DNA of 64,000 nucleotides from Chelonoidis abingdonii. Lineage: Eukaryota; Chordata; Testudines; Testudinidae. Numbering within the stretch: the first letter of the stretch is position 1; every line of letters begins with the position of its first letter. The translations under genes and the position numbers were made by a program. This document shows, piece by piece, positions 13,201 through 25,200 of this stretch. The notes below the pieces were generated by a model. The model was not told the origin of the DNA. It worked only from the letters and a program-made list of their open reading frames with translations, and ran no database searches. The stretch covers positions 201,937,597-202,001,596 of the forward strand of contig NC_133770.1 of the NCBI RefSeq assembly GCF_003597395.2, given 5' to 3'.

Positions 13201-16200
13201 CACTCAGTGTTTGTTTCCCGAGCCCAAAGGCGGCGTTCCACGGTGCTGAGCACATCCATTACTGCCACAAGCAATTTATTGTCACGCGCGTCAGGCAAAT
13301 CGATATCATCTTCGGACTCTTCACTGTCACTTTGGAGCTGAAGGATTAGCTCAACTGCCAAACGTGATGTGCTGGCGACATTCATCAGCAAAGTCCTCAG
13401 CAGCTCGGGCTCCATTTCTAACAGAAATCGTGCTGCAGACTCACAATGGCACCAAACTGCTGGGATGTGTAGCGATGCCCCACAGGGCGTTGGGATAGGA
13501 AGCGGAATGACCTGCACCCTTCTGTCCCCTTCCCACAACCTACAGCGCCAAAATGGGACGAGGTGCTCTGTGGGATAGCTGCCCACAATGCAGCACTCCC
13601 AACAGCGCTGCAAATGCTGCAAATGCGGCCACACTGCAGCGCTGTCCCTACATAGCTGTATGAACACAGCTGTAACTCCCAGCACTGCACATTTCCAAGT
13701 GAAGCCATACCTTCAGATTTTACAGTCATCTGGTCTGACCTTATGCCTAACACAAGCCATAGAACAAATGTGTTTTACACAACTACATTAGCGATCTTTC
13801 CTTGGAAGAAGCTTGGAGCTGTGGTAGCAAGGGCATTGCCAACCAAAACTGAGATGTGTTGGCAGACTTCAGTAAGGAAGCTATGCAATGCATGAATGTG
13901 TTATCTTTGGATCTGAATGCTATTAGATTCTCACTATCATAAACTGTATTTCAATTCACAAATAACTTTCCAGTAAGTGCTCTCATTGTCATCTAATTGC
14001 AATGAAAAGAAAAATAGACTCATAAATACATACAAAATTCATCTTGTTAGGTACTACTTTAAACCTATTATAATAATTATAATTATCATTATAATGTGTA
14101 TTTCATAAGGACTTCCTTGGTAGCCATGTAATAGACTTCAAGTTCACATTCAGCTTAATGCAAACACTTACAATACTGTTAAAACTAGTCAATGTGTTAT
14201 CTTGTCAGTCATTATTTTAACATTAAATAGAGACCAGAAAATCTAGATTAATATTGTTTACTATCTTAACTTTGTGTTCTTTGACGTTAAAGTCTTGGTC
14301 AATGTTGAGGTTATGTTAGAATGACTGATAACTTTAGCATGAAACTAGACTAGCTGCAAGATTTTTACAGTATTGATAAAACAAATGTAAAGGTCACTCT
14401 GAGTTTGAAAACTAGTTAGAAAGTTAATCTAGGATATTTGAGTGTACACATTATTGTTGGTTGTGTATGTTACTTAGCAATTATAGCTCCCCGGAAAAGA
14501 GGAAGAGCTGAATTATAGTTTAATTTGAAGTAGTATTTTGGGGAAATGCATTAGGCTAAATGTAGAGTGCAGTAGAAAGTTATGTTATAGTGACTGAAAA
14601 CAGACTCCAGTCCACTGTACCATTGAACCTGTTCTATAGTGCTAATCTGCATATTGGCAAACCATTTCTTCCTATAGTCATTTACTCTTACTTCAGTAGT
14701 TCTGGGAATTTTTTTTTCTTTTTCAATGGTGGCAAAGGGTGTTGGTGGACTAGTACTATACACTGCAGTTTGAAATACACAAGGAATTTTAATAGTAAAA
14801 AGCTGATGGGTTTAATATGCTTGCAATATTTTTGCTTTGATCTTCTTCTCTTCCTTTTTTCTTTTTCTTTTTCTTTTTTTTTTTAACCAGGTCTCTTTGT
14901 CCCCCTCCTTCAGAAACAAGTAGTGTGTGTGTGTGCTTGTGTATAGACATGTCACATTCTGTGCTTTTTTTCCCTAGGTTTAAAGAAAATCGTAAAGATG
15001 ACATTTGGCTTGTAGTTGTGAGTATGTGAGAAGTATTAAGATTCACACTTTGTTGAAACTTAACAACTTTCTATTAATTTTGTTTTTAAAAAAAAAAAAA
15101 AAAGAACCACTATATACTATACAACTGCTATTGGAGGAACTCTTTTTTTTTTTTTTTTTTTTAAGAGGAAAATAAATTACCTCATAGCTGTATGTGCTAA
15201 TGCGTGTACTTCAGATTTTAGCTTTTGTATCGTGTTCATGGTTTAAAATTATTTATTTTACTAATATACTTGGAAAGTGTTATGTTGAGTATTCTCTAGT
15301 TCTAAGACTAGGTGTAGAATCAAAAGTTGAATTCAAAGTAAGATTTATGCAAGCTGAATACAGTTGCCAAATAGCTCATATTAACCATATTTGTTGAGAA
15401 ATAAGTGGCAAATTATATATAGTATCTTCTGAATAAGTAACTTACACAAAGGCAAAACCAACCCTCTTCTCAACTGGGAAGTCGATTTCCCGGGCCTGTG
15501 ATCCTTCAGCACTGACTTCAATGAGTGTAGGATTAAGTCCTTGGTAGATAGAAGGGTGGAAGGAATTCTCCTGGCTGCATCCTGGCTCTGAAGGAAATAG
15601 GAGTTGGTTCACACTATGTGATGGGATATATAAACCCCACACTAGAGAACAAAGGGTTAAGGAACAGCTCTGGGCCCAGGTCACACCTGGTAAGCTTGTA
15701 CAAGCTGGAGGCAGTGCTCTAAAAAGGAGAGCAGAGCAATTCAGAGGGAGCAGAGGGAAATATAATAATGCCCAGGAGCTCATTCTCTAGAATCTGGCAA
15801 CAGAGGCCTATGCAAACTCATGGAGGAGAGGCAAGTGACTGAGATTGCAGGCCAGAGACTTGATTATAGTGAGTTATTCAGGAAACAAAAGGAGACTGGA
15901 TAGGAAGTGGTCCAGGGGAGGGCACTGGCTTAATACCCCAACATGTCACGTGTAGCTGCCCACCACTGTGCCCTGGAACAGCCCAGTGGAGAGATGGACC
16001 TGGGCTCCCCTACCCACTCCGAAAGGACATTACCATCCCAGGAGTCTTCACGTCGATGAGTCACCTTCCGGAAAAGGCCTTAACTATTCAAGGACCCAAT
16101 ATCAACAAAGTTTCTGTGCTAAAGGGAAGGGCTGGAAACCCTTGGGACAGGGACACAGAAGGACTGGACTGTGCTTTCAAAAGGCAGGTGCTCTGCCAAG

Positions 16201-19200
16201 TCCCCACCTAACCATTTGGTGGCACTGTTTGTGATTGTGGAACTACTACACACTACTAAATACAAATATTATAACATAAATGTTTATAGTTACAATATAT
16301 TTGCTCATTTGTGTTCAACACCCTGCTTTCTTTGGAAATCTGAAGTCATAATAATCTGCTTCTTGTTTTGAGACTTCCACCAAACAGATAGGCTTCTCTG
16401 GCAAGCAATAGAGGTATTATAAGCTCAAATTTCTTTATGCAGATATCAGTCTACTCACCCATCAAACATTATATCCAGGTGATGCTTCCCCCCCGTACAC
16501 TTTTTTAGAAGATAAGATTGCATAGTCTGCTTCTGTCCTGTGACTTTTCATAGAAAGGAGCACTGCATTGAAGAGAAATATAAATTACTAGTAGGTCTCA
16601 TCCTAAATAAATAAATAAAAATCTTCCTACGTAACCTTCGGGACAGGAATTGCTACATTAATATAGCATCTGGAAGTACTCATTTTGAATCTGCACTGTT
16701 GAATCATGAAAGTTCAGTTTACTCATAAAACTGGAGTGAAGAACTTGAAGTTGAAGAAGTCCTTGTAAACCAAGAGAGGATTATCTATTTGGCAGCTTGT
16801 ATTGGTTTTTCAAATGTGTAGCTTGAGAGTTCCATTTTTATAGAATTCACTGATTATATTTAAGGCCATAATTCTGACTTGTTCTCAGTTCTATGCACCT
16901 TGGTGTGGCCATTGCAAGAAATTGGAGCCTGTGTGGAATGAAGTTGCTATAGAGATAAGAAACAGTGGGTCTCCAGTAAAAGTTGGGAAGATGGATGCGA
17001 CTTCCTATTCTAGTAAGTATGTGTTGTGTAGGCATAGATTTGTTGTCAACTAGTTTTGAAAATGAAACAACCAGAAGGATTACTATTAAAAAAAAAAAAG
17101 ACTGTATCGTATAAACAAATGCACTTGTCTTGAAGGATCTGCTGGCTAAGTGTAGCAGTAAGTAACCAAGCCATGTGAATGTATCATATCCCACTGTGCG
17201 TGACTTTTCAACTAATTCTGCTATGGTTTACCGTCGTCAACCAAACTTCAGATCGTTATACACTTAAATAAGAAGAGAGGAGTAGCCTCATAGAAGATAG
17301 GGCCCTGAAAAGTGGTATCTTTGATGTAAGTTTCTTTAAATTTCTTTATAAGGTGCTTGATCTGATTTACGGAGCCCACCATAATAAGGTACAACTTGTC
17401 TGTTTTAGGTTTCTTACTTTACTATTACTAGACCAAGTAGATCTACTTGCACTTTCAGAATTATAAGGTGCTTTTGCATGGTCAGTCCTTAAGCTATTAT
17501 ACACATCTTGTTGAGATCACTGCCTCACTGGACAGCAGATTTCGGTCTGCCTTCTCATTGCTGTATGTCTCCACCGTGGTGTGTAGAAATTGAAAATCAG
17601 TCTTGTGGAAAGAAGGGGATAGAGGATCAGCTGAAAACTAGTGAGAAACCTCTTAGTCAAGAGCTTCTGGGTTTATTCATTCATTTTACAAGTATATTGC
17701 TCTTGATCAATTAATGCAGTTTTGGTAAGCACTGCAACAGCATGCGTCTGACAACATGGGTATTCACCCACGAAAGCTTATACGCCAATACTTCTGTTAG
17801 TCTATAAGGTGCCACAGGACTCTTTGTCGCTTCCAACAGCATAGAGTGTTACACAAATTAACTGCTATGTATACTTAAACAAAACACTCCTTACAACCAG
17901 TATCTCAAAAACTTTGACTTTGCAATGACTGTCCTACCTTGCATGTAGAAGCACAATTCATTTTGCAGATTTTACAGTTGGGGTAAAGGGACAGAGGACT
18001 AGAATATTCAGTTTCACCTTTCAACAACTCATTATCCTTATGATGAAAGAGGTCTTGAAATAACAGCCATGGCACAAACAGACACACCAGGTCCTTTGCA
18101 GGAATCATCTCTGACTGTCCCAAAATGAAGTAAACCTTTGTTTAGATTCCGAAAGACTTCTGGGTTTGCCAGTTGCAATAATTTCACAGATGAATAGGAA
18201 TTTGGGGTAACATTTTCAGGAGTGCCTATGTGCCTTGAGCTCCTTAGTTCTGTTTTCAAAGTTAATTTAGCCTGTAATGTCAGGATTTACCAAGATATTT
18301 AGGTGCCTGAAGATGCAGATAGGCGCCAAGCTGGATTTTCAAGTATGCCCAAGCAGTTTAGATGGGATGTTGAGGGTAGGAGGGCCAGGACTCTGAAGTG
18401 GCACTGAGCATTTTCTCCATCAGGTTCTTGGCTGACTTGCTCGCATGCTCAGGGTCTAACTTATTGCCCTATGTGAGCTTGGGAAGGAATTTTCCCCAGC
18501 TCAGATAGGTCCTTTCCTCTGTAGCATGTGTTGGTTTATGTGAGTATATCTCAGTCATGTCCCTGATATTGCAGAGACCTCGGCCTTTGTGGCACCTTGG
18601 TCCCTCCTGGTCTCTCCCTCTGGAACATAATAGTCTAGTCTCCTGCCGGCTGTTATAATTTGCCTAATTTTTGTTGTTGGGTTTAAGGTGTGGGTACTGG
18701 GGGTGTTGCTGGCCTGTGATACAGGGGAAGTCAGACTAGACGATCTGGTGGCCCCTTGTGGCCTTAAACTTCATGACTGCACATGCCAAACTCCTGTTTA
18801 CTTGGTCTTGGGTGCTTTTATAGGTTCCACTCAGACCCTGCATGCATCTTTAGGTGTCTAGATATCATGGCAAATCTATTCCTTAGGGCCTAAGTCTCTT
18901 TTGAAGATGGGACTTAGGAGCCGAGTTAACACCAGCACTTTTGATGATGATATTTTTGCTGCTGATTTGCTAATTTCTTGAGGTAATGTTGTTTGGGTGG
19001 AAAATTGTGGTGCCCCGACTGTCCCATGTAAGTCAGCAGATATTTGCATTATTGTAGCTGCTAGGAGCCTGCGTCATCAGGCAGGACCCCACTGTGTTAG
19101 ATGCTGTACAAACACAGAACAAATGACAATCCCTACTCCAAATAGTTTAAAGTATAAGATAAGACCCAACAGGTGCAGATATATGGGGGAAGAACAAGGA

Positions 19201-22200
19201 AACAATAACACACTATTGGTTAGCATGTTAGGCTGTGGCAAGCATCCTTTAGAGTAAAATCTCATACAAAATGAGCAGACTGGAGGTATGGCCATTTAGA
19301 TTTGAGGAAATATCCTGGAATTGGTTGGTAGTGATGGATATGGCATTCACTAAAACTCAACAAGCTATTTATAAGTACATAAAACAGCCCAGATTGCTTG
19401 AGGTCAAACTGCTACCAATTGCCCTGTACGTTGTATACATAAATTTAGCCACATTTATGTGGCTGTGCATTTAACTTATTTCATTTGTGACAAAAATGAC
19501 ACTGTCAGTGCAAAAACCAGGAAATGCTGAGTTAAGGTGATACATACTTCACAAAATAAGCCTTAAATCTTTCACCACAAGGATGTCCAGAGGACATCAG
19601 ACCTTTCCATTCCTAAAAAAATCTACCACTTTCTTTGTCTGTCAGAAATCCAAATCAAGACTCCTGTTCATTGAGTCCCAGCAGTATCCTGGATGGCATT
19701 TATGTTGGACTGTGTATCACTAACTAGTTGCTGTTGGTTTATAGAGATCACAGTGGAAATATTGGTCTCTGTAGCGAGGCGGTGTGGCTCCCCTCCTCTA
19801 CAGGGAGGGTTGAGTCCCGTCAATCATCCCCCAGGGCGGAACCGCTGGGCGGAAGTCCCGCCCCTCAAAGGGTCAGGCGACAACCCGGAAGGATAAAAGC
19901 CGGGCCTCAGCCGCTGCCAGGAGCAGACGTGCCTGCCGGCTCTCGTCACTGGGAGACTGTTGAGGCCCGAGGCCGGTACCAGGAGCTGCCAGAGCTACCC
20001 CGTGCCCACTACGACGAGGAGCTGCCAGAGCTACCCTGCAGCCGCTATGACGAGGAGCTGCCAGAGCTACCCCGTCCTTGCTACGGGCCCGAGGAGCCGT
20101 CGGACCAGACCTGGCCCACCTTCCCTGAGATACTCCCAGACCGGCCGCCCAGCCCTGACTGGGGAGCCATGGTGCTGGGCGACCCTGCGGACAGGTAGGA
20201 ACGAGGGGAAATTGGAAGTAGCCCGGGACAGCTGACTACAGTCAACTGCAGAGGGCCCCGACTCTGACCGTGTGTCGGTCAGGATCCCACTGATCACTCT
20301 GTCAGTGGTTTCGGTTCGGTCCCACTGACTGCCACTAGCGGCGACAGCCGCTACTAGGCCTCTGGCTGGAACGCAGAGGATGGTGGGCCTGCGTTCCCTG
20401 CACCGTCCCGGGTGGCAGAATCCCCTCGCTCTGCTGACGAGGGCCAGTGTGATTGCTATTGCTCTGCGCCTGCCCAAAGGCCAGAGCAATTGTACTGTGT
20501 TTGGTGTCCCACCTGACCCAAGGGCTGGGCCCCTGTTGACTCTGTCACTGCTCTGCCCTGCCCAAAGGGCCAGAGCGTATGTACTGTGGTTGGTGCCCGC
20601 CCGACCAAGGCTGGGCCCTATTGACTCTGTCACTGCTGCCCTGCCCAGAAGAGCCAGAGCTTTGTACTGTGTTTGGTGCCCGCCTGCGTCAAAGGTTGGG
20701 CCCCTACTGATTTACTGTGCTCAGTCCTCTCCATAGGACCGAAAGATTCCTGGATGGTGGGCGCGGGTCCAAGGAACTGACCGCGGACGACAGACAGGAC
20801 CGTGTGGCTCCCTCCCACAGGAGGTTGAGCCCCGGCAACCCTCGTCACAGTCTCACTATTACTCTCAATCAGCATTGGTTCAGTTAGGAGTTTACGCAAT
20901 TTGGAGTCGTGAACTGAACACAGGTTACAAGTATCCAACTTCCAAAATAGTATGACAGATACAGCACTTGAAGGAGTGGTTTAAGGTTGAAAGTGGTGTA
21001 ACCCTTAGCAAGAAATAATAGCTTGTAACTTTTTTTAGTTGCATATGTCATCCGGTTAAGAAACATTTTGCCCAGCTAAAATCATGGCCACTCAGCTTGA
21101 CACAGCTGTTACTACAGTGTATAGAGTAATGGCTGTGGCCCATTCTTCTCACCCTCCACTTCCTTATGCATTCAGTTCAAGGATGACTGTCCAGTAAATC
21201 ATAGTGATCTGTCTATGTGTTCCTTTAACTCTGATCACCAACGGAAGAGAAACCTTTATTATCTGTCTGCTAAGACTGATAATAGGATAAAGGATCTGGA
21301 TGCTTTTGTTAGGGTTGTTTTTTTTTTTTTTTTTTTTTTTTTAGTATTTTGTGTGTTAGCTGACATATACATACTACTAGTGTGCATGTATACTACATTT
21401 TCATGACATTGAGGCTGTAACATGTTTTCACTTAATGAATAAAATGACTAATTCAGTTAATTTTGAATAATCCATTGGAACTGATTTTGAGGTAAGAAAA
21501 ATAACATGCATATGGAAAGTAAACAATCTGCTTTTTGTTTAAACAGCATTTATTATACAAACCATGTAATTCCTCTTTTGCATGTATGAGAGGAAAACAG
21601 AAACATAACCAAATGTGTCTTTCAGGCATTGCCTCTGAATTTGGAGTTCGAGGTTATCCAACAATTAAGCTGTAAGTAGACCTTTCCTGTATTATATTTT
21701 TATATATAACTGTGATGAGTTTGGTCACAGAGACCCCCTTGGGACTCCAGAACCCTGCCTTGTTGAGCCAGACACGCCTGCTGCAACACAGACTCAGGTG
21801 TGCTCCACTCCCATAAAGCTGCAGACTTTAACCAAAAACTGCTCACCTATCTCCAGCACCCAGACATCCAGTTCCCAATGAGATCCAAACCCCAAATAAA
21901 TCCGTTGTACACTGTATAAAGCTTGTACAGGGTAAACTCATAAATTGTTTGCCCTCTATAACACTGATAAAGAGATATGCACAGCTGTTTGCTCCCCACA
22001 GGTATTAATCACTTACTCTGATTTTACTAATAAACAAAAGTGACTTTATTAATTACAAAAAGTAGGATTTAAGTAGTTTCAAGTGATAACAGACAGAACA
22101 AAATAAGTCACCAAGCAAAATAAAGCAAAAACACACACGTCTGAGCCTAATGCATTAAGAAACTGTTTACAGGCAAAATCTCATCCTCAGATCTTCCAAT

Positions 22201-25200
22201 AAGCTTCTTTCACAGACTAGGCTTCTTCCTAGTCTGGGCCTAATCCTTTCCCCTGGTACAGTTGTTAGTTTCAGCAAACATCTTAGGTGGAAACTAGGGG
22301 TTTTCTCATAACTGGAAGCCTCCTTTGTTCTCCTCTATCCCCTTTTATAGCTTTAAGACGAGGCAGGAATCTTTTGAGATTTAAGATGGATCTTATTACC
22401 AGGTGACGTGGTCACATGTTACGGTAAGACCTCATTCTTCATTACCCATGGACTGGCCTACACGCACACAGGAAGACTTGCAAGTAGATAAACCATCCAC
22501 AACCAGTTGTCCTAGTCAATGGGAGCCATCAAGATTCTAACCCACCATTAATGGCCCACATTTGCTTAATTACAATAGGACCTCAGAGTTATACTTCATA
22601 TTTCTAGCTTCAGATACAAGAATGATACATGCATACAAATAGGATGACCATACTCAGTAGATTATAAGCTTTGGAATGATACCTTACAAGACATCTTTTG
22701 CACAAAGCATATTCCAGTTACATCATATTCACTTTCATAAACATGTTTACATAAAACGTTATGGAGTGCAACAAGGCAGCAAGAGTTCAAGGTTATCCAA
22801 CAGTTAAGTGTAAGTTGACTTTTCCTGTATTATATTTTTATATATCAGTCCTCGCTACCACTCACCTTCCTTTGTAAAGGTCGGGGGGCGGGGGAAGGAG
22901 AGGAAGAAACAAAACAAAAACAAAAACCCAACAAACAAATATATAAACAAAAAAATCTTAACAGCTGATACCAGTAAGAAGCAGGAAAAGGAAATGACAG
23001 TTCACTTTGGAGCCAGTTTTGAATAAGTCACTGCTGAACTGGGTGATATTTTTTTAAAAATTATTTTTTATTTGCATTTAAGGTTCTCTGTAATACTAAA
23101 CTGTTAAACGAAGTGGTGATATAAGTAAGTTGAGTATTATTTAAGCTGAAACAAGTTTGTATAATGCTATAAATAATCCATAGTCTCATAAAATATTGTT
23201 TGAAGGGACATTATGAACTTAAAACCCAGTAAATTCCCATTAAACATAATTTCAGGTATGAAACCTATATATGAGTCACCCTGCCAGTGTTTGATTTTCT
23301 GTTTGTATTTCCCCATTTTTTATGACTTTTCTGTCCCATATTGCTATGTCTAGAGCCTGAAAAACGTGTCATGGACCGTGAAATCTGGTCTTTTATGTGC
23401 TTTTACCCTATACTATATAGATTTCACAGGGCAGACCAGTGTTTCTCAATTTGAGAGTCCTGACCAAAAGAGAGTTTCAGGGGGTCGCAGGGTTATTTTA
23501 GGGGGTTCACAGTCTTGCTACCCTTCTCCACTGTCTTCAGAGCTGCACAGCCAAGAGCGTGGGCTGCTGGCTGGATGCCCAGCTCTGACGGCAATGTCCC
23601 AGCAGCAGCAGCACAGAATTAAGTGTGGCAATACCATACTGTGCCATGCTTACTTCTCCGCTGCTGCTGATAGTAGCTCTCCCTTCAGAGCTGGGCTTCC
23701 AGTCAGTAGTCCCCGCTCTACAGCTGCCAGCTCTGAAGGCAGCACTGCCACTAGCAGCAGCACAGAAGTAAGGGTAGCAGTACTGCAACCCCCCTAAGGA
23801 CCCCTACAATTACAGCACTGTAAAATTTCAGATTTAAATAGCTGAAATCATGACATTTACAATTTTTAAAATCCTATGATCGTTAAATTCACCAAAATGG
23901 GCCATGAATTTGGTAGGGCCCTTGCTATGTGTGAAAAGACCCATACAGCCAGGGAAACTAACTGCTGTAAAAGGTGAAAGTGACTGTACACACAGTGCTA
24001 TTAAAGGTATAAAGTAAGAACAGAAAACTGTATTTTTCTCTAATTTTTCCGGTGCAGTTATTAAAAATGAAAATTTGGGAAATGGTCGGACTTACAATTT
24101 TTTATTTACCCATGTGTGTTGGACTTATCAAAAGATGTTTGTTTGTCATAAAGATCCCACTCTTGCTGTTTAGATTGTCTTCAGTTATATTTCCCAAGGG
24201 TTGTGCCACTGAAATATTGTAGCTGCAGGTGAAAAACGTTGTTTTCATGACATATTCAGGCTCAGAAAATTGATCTTAAGGACACCAAAAAATAATGTAA
24301 CTGACCCAGATGGATTCTCTTTCAAAGGAAATCCTGTTATTCTTCACTGTCATAAATCCTACTTGAATATTTTTTTCTGATAATAAAAGCAAGTTAGATC
24401 CTCCCCCATCAATTACATACAGTAACATATTAGAGTTTCTTGTCTGCCTCACTGGGGGGAGGATTAACTGAGTGTTCAGGTTTAAGAAACCATTGTAGAT
24501 TATCACAACAGAATATCATTTTCATTTGGCCTTCTATTTTGCTTTTTTCAAATAGTAAAAGGGTATTCTGAAGCTTTTTTGATAAGGAGTAATAAGTGGA
24601 ATTTTTGAATATTTAATAATGGGATCTAAATGCTGAGTTCTTTGTCATAGTCTGAGAGCAAATCTTCTCTAGTTTTTGTATTTCTAATGTATTGTCATTA
24701 GAAAGCACAATAGCCAACATCTACAGCAGAACTTACTTTCAGAAGGCAAACAGTGTGGTGTGATTTTTTTTTTTTTCCTCCTTCTAATTGTATTGTATTG
24801 TACCACTGAACTATACTTTTTCTATTTAAAGATTGATTCTTTTGGCTAATGTATTGAAAAATAAAGTTGCTCAGCACTTACTAATGATTGAATATTAGAA
24901 ATATGGGGATGCTATGATTTTGCGTATGCAGCTAACTGATTTATTTTAGTTGTGAACAAAGATGATGAAACAAATGGCAATTCCTCAGAATTTTGGTTTT
25001 TTTTCCCCTCCAGCTTAAAAGGTGATTTGGCATACAACTATAGAGGACCTAGAACCAAAGATGATATAATTGAATTTGCTAACAGAGTAGCAGGGTAAGT
25101 ATTTATAATCTTCTTTGAAGATACCAGTGACTTACATAGTTTTATTGAGTTTGTCCTCATCTGATTTTTTCAGAGGAGAGCCAAAAGGTGGGCTTCTTTG

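Larger units (their letters stand above)
7497..13712. mobile_element. Harbinger (PIF) DNA transposon, autonomous type, interrupted
   Basis: The left end GGGCTTGGCTACACTGG and the right end in reverse complement AGGTATGGCTTCACTTGG form imperfect terminal inverted repeats of about 33 bp. The 3-bp TCA at 7494-7496 and 13713-13715 fits the 3-bp target duplication of this superfamily. The element carries its two characteristic genes facing each other: a Myb/SANT-like accessory gene on + (7890-9775) and a DDE transposase on - (13415-9962). An assembly gap and about 2.2 kb of unrelated sequence (10132-12315) interrupt the transposase. The (AATC)n tract at 7860-7881 and a 149-bp tandem duplication at 8787-9047 lie inside. 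It occupies about half of TMX3 intron 2. Confidence 0.9.

Noticed and set aside
17752..17836. The conserved block as a possible tRNA or small RNA gene
   Set aside because: It has no cloverleaf or A/B box arrangement and matches a motif recalled from dispersed repeats.
19728..20198. A 156-codon + strand frame as a possible host gene
   Set aside because: Its ATG lies outside the LTR while the rest lies inside it; within the LTR the frame has no ATG. It is treated as LTR sequence with tandem units.
22783..22845. The second exon 5 copy as a mutually exclusive exon
   Set aside because: It lacks the acceptor and the first part of the exon and has a one-base deletion at the donor, so it cannot replace exon 5.
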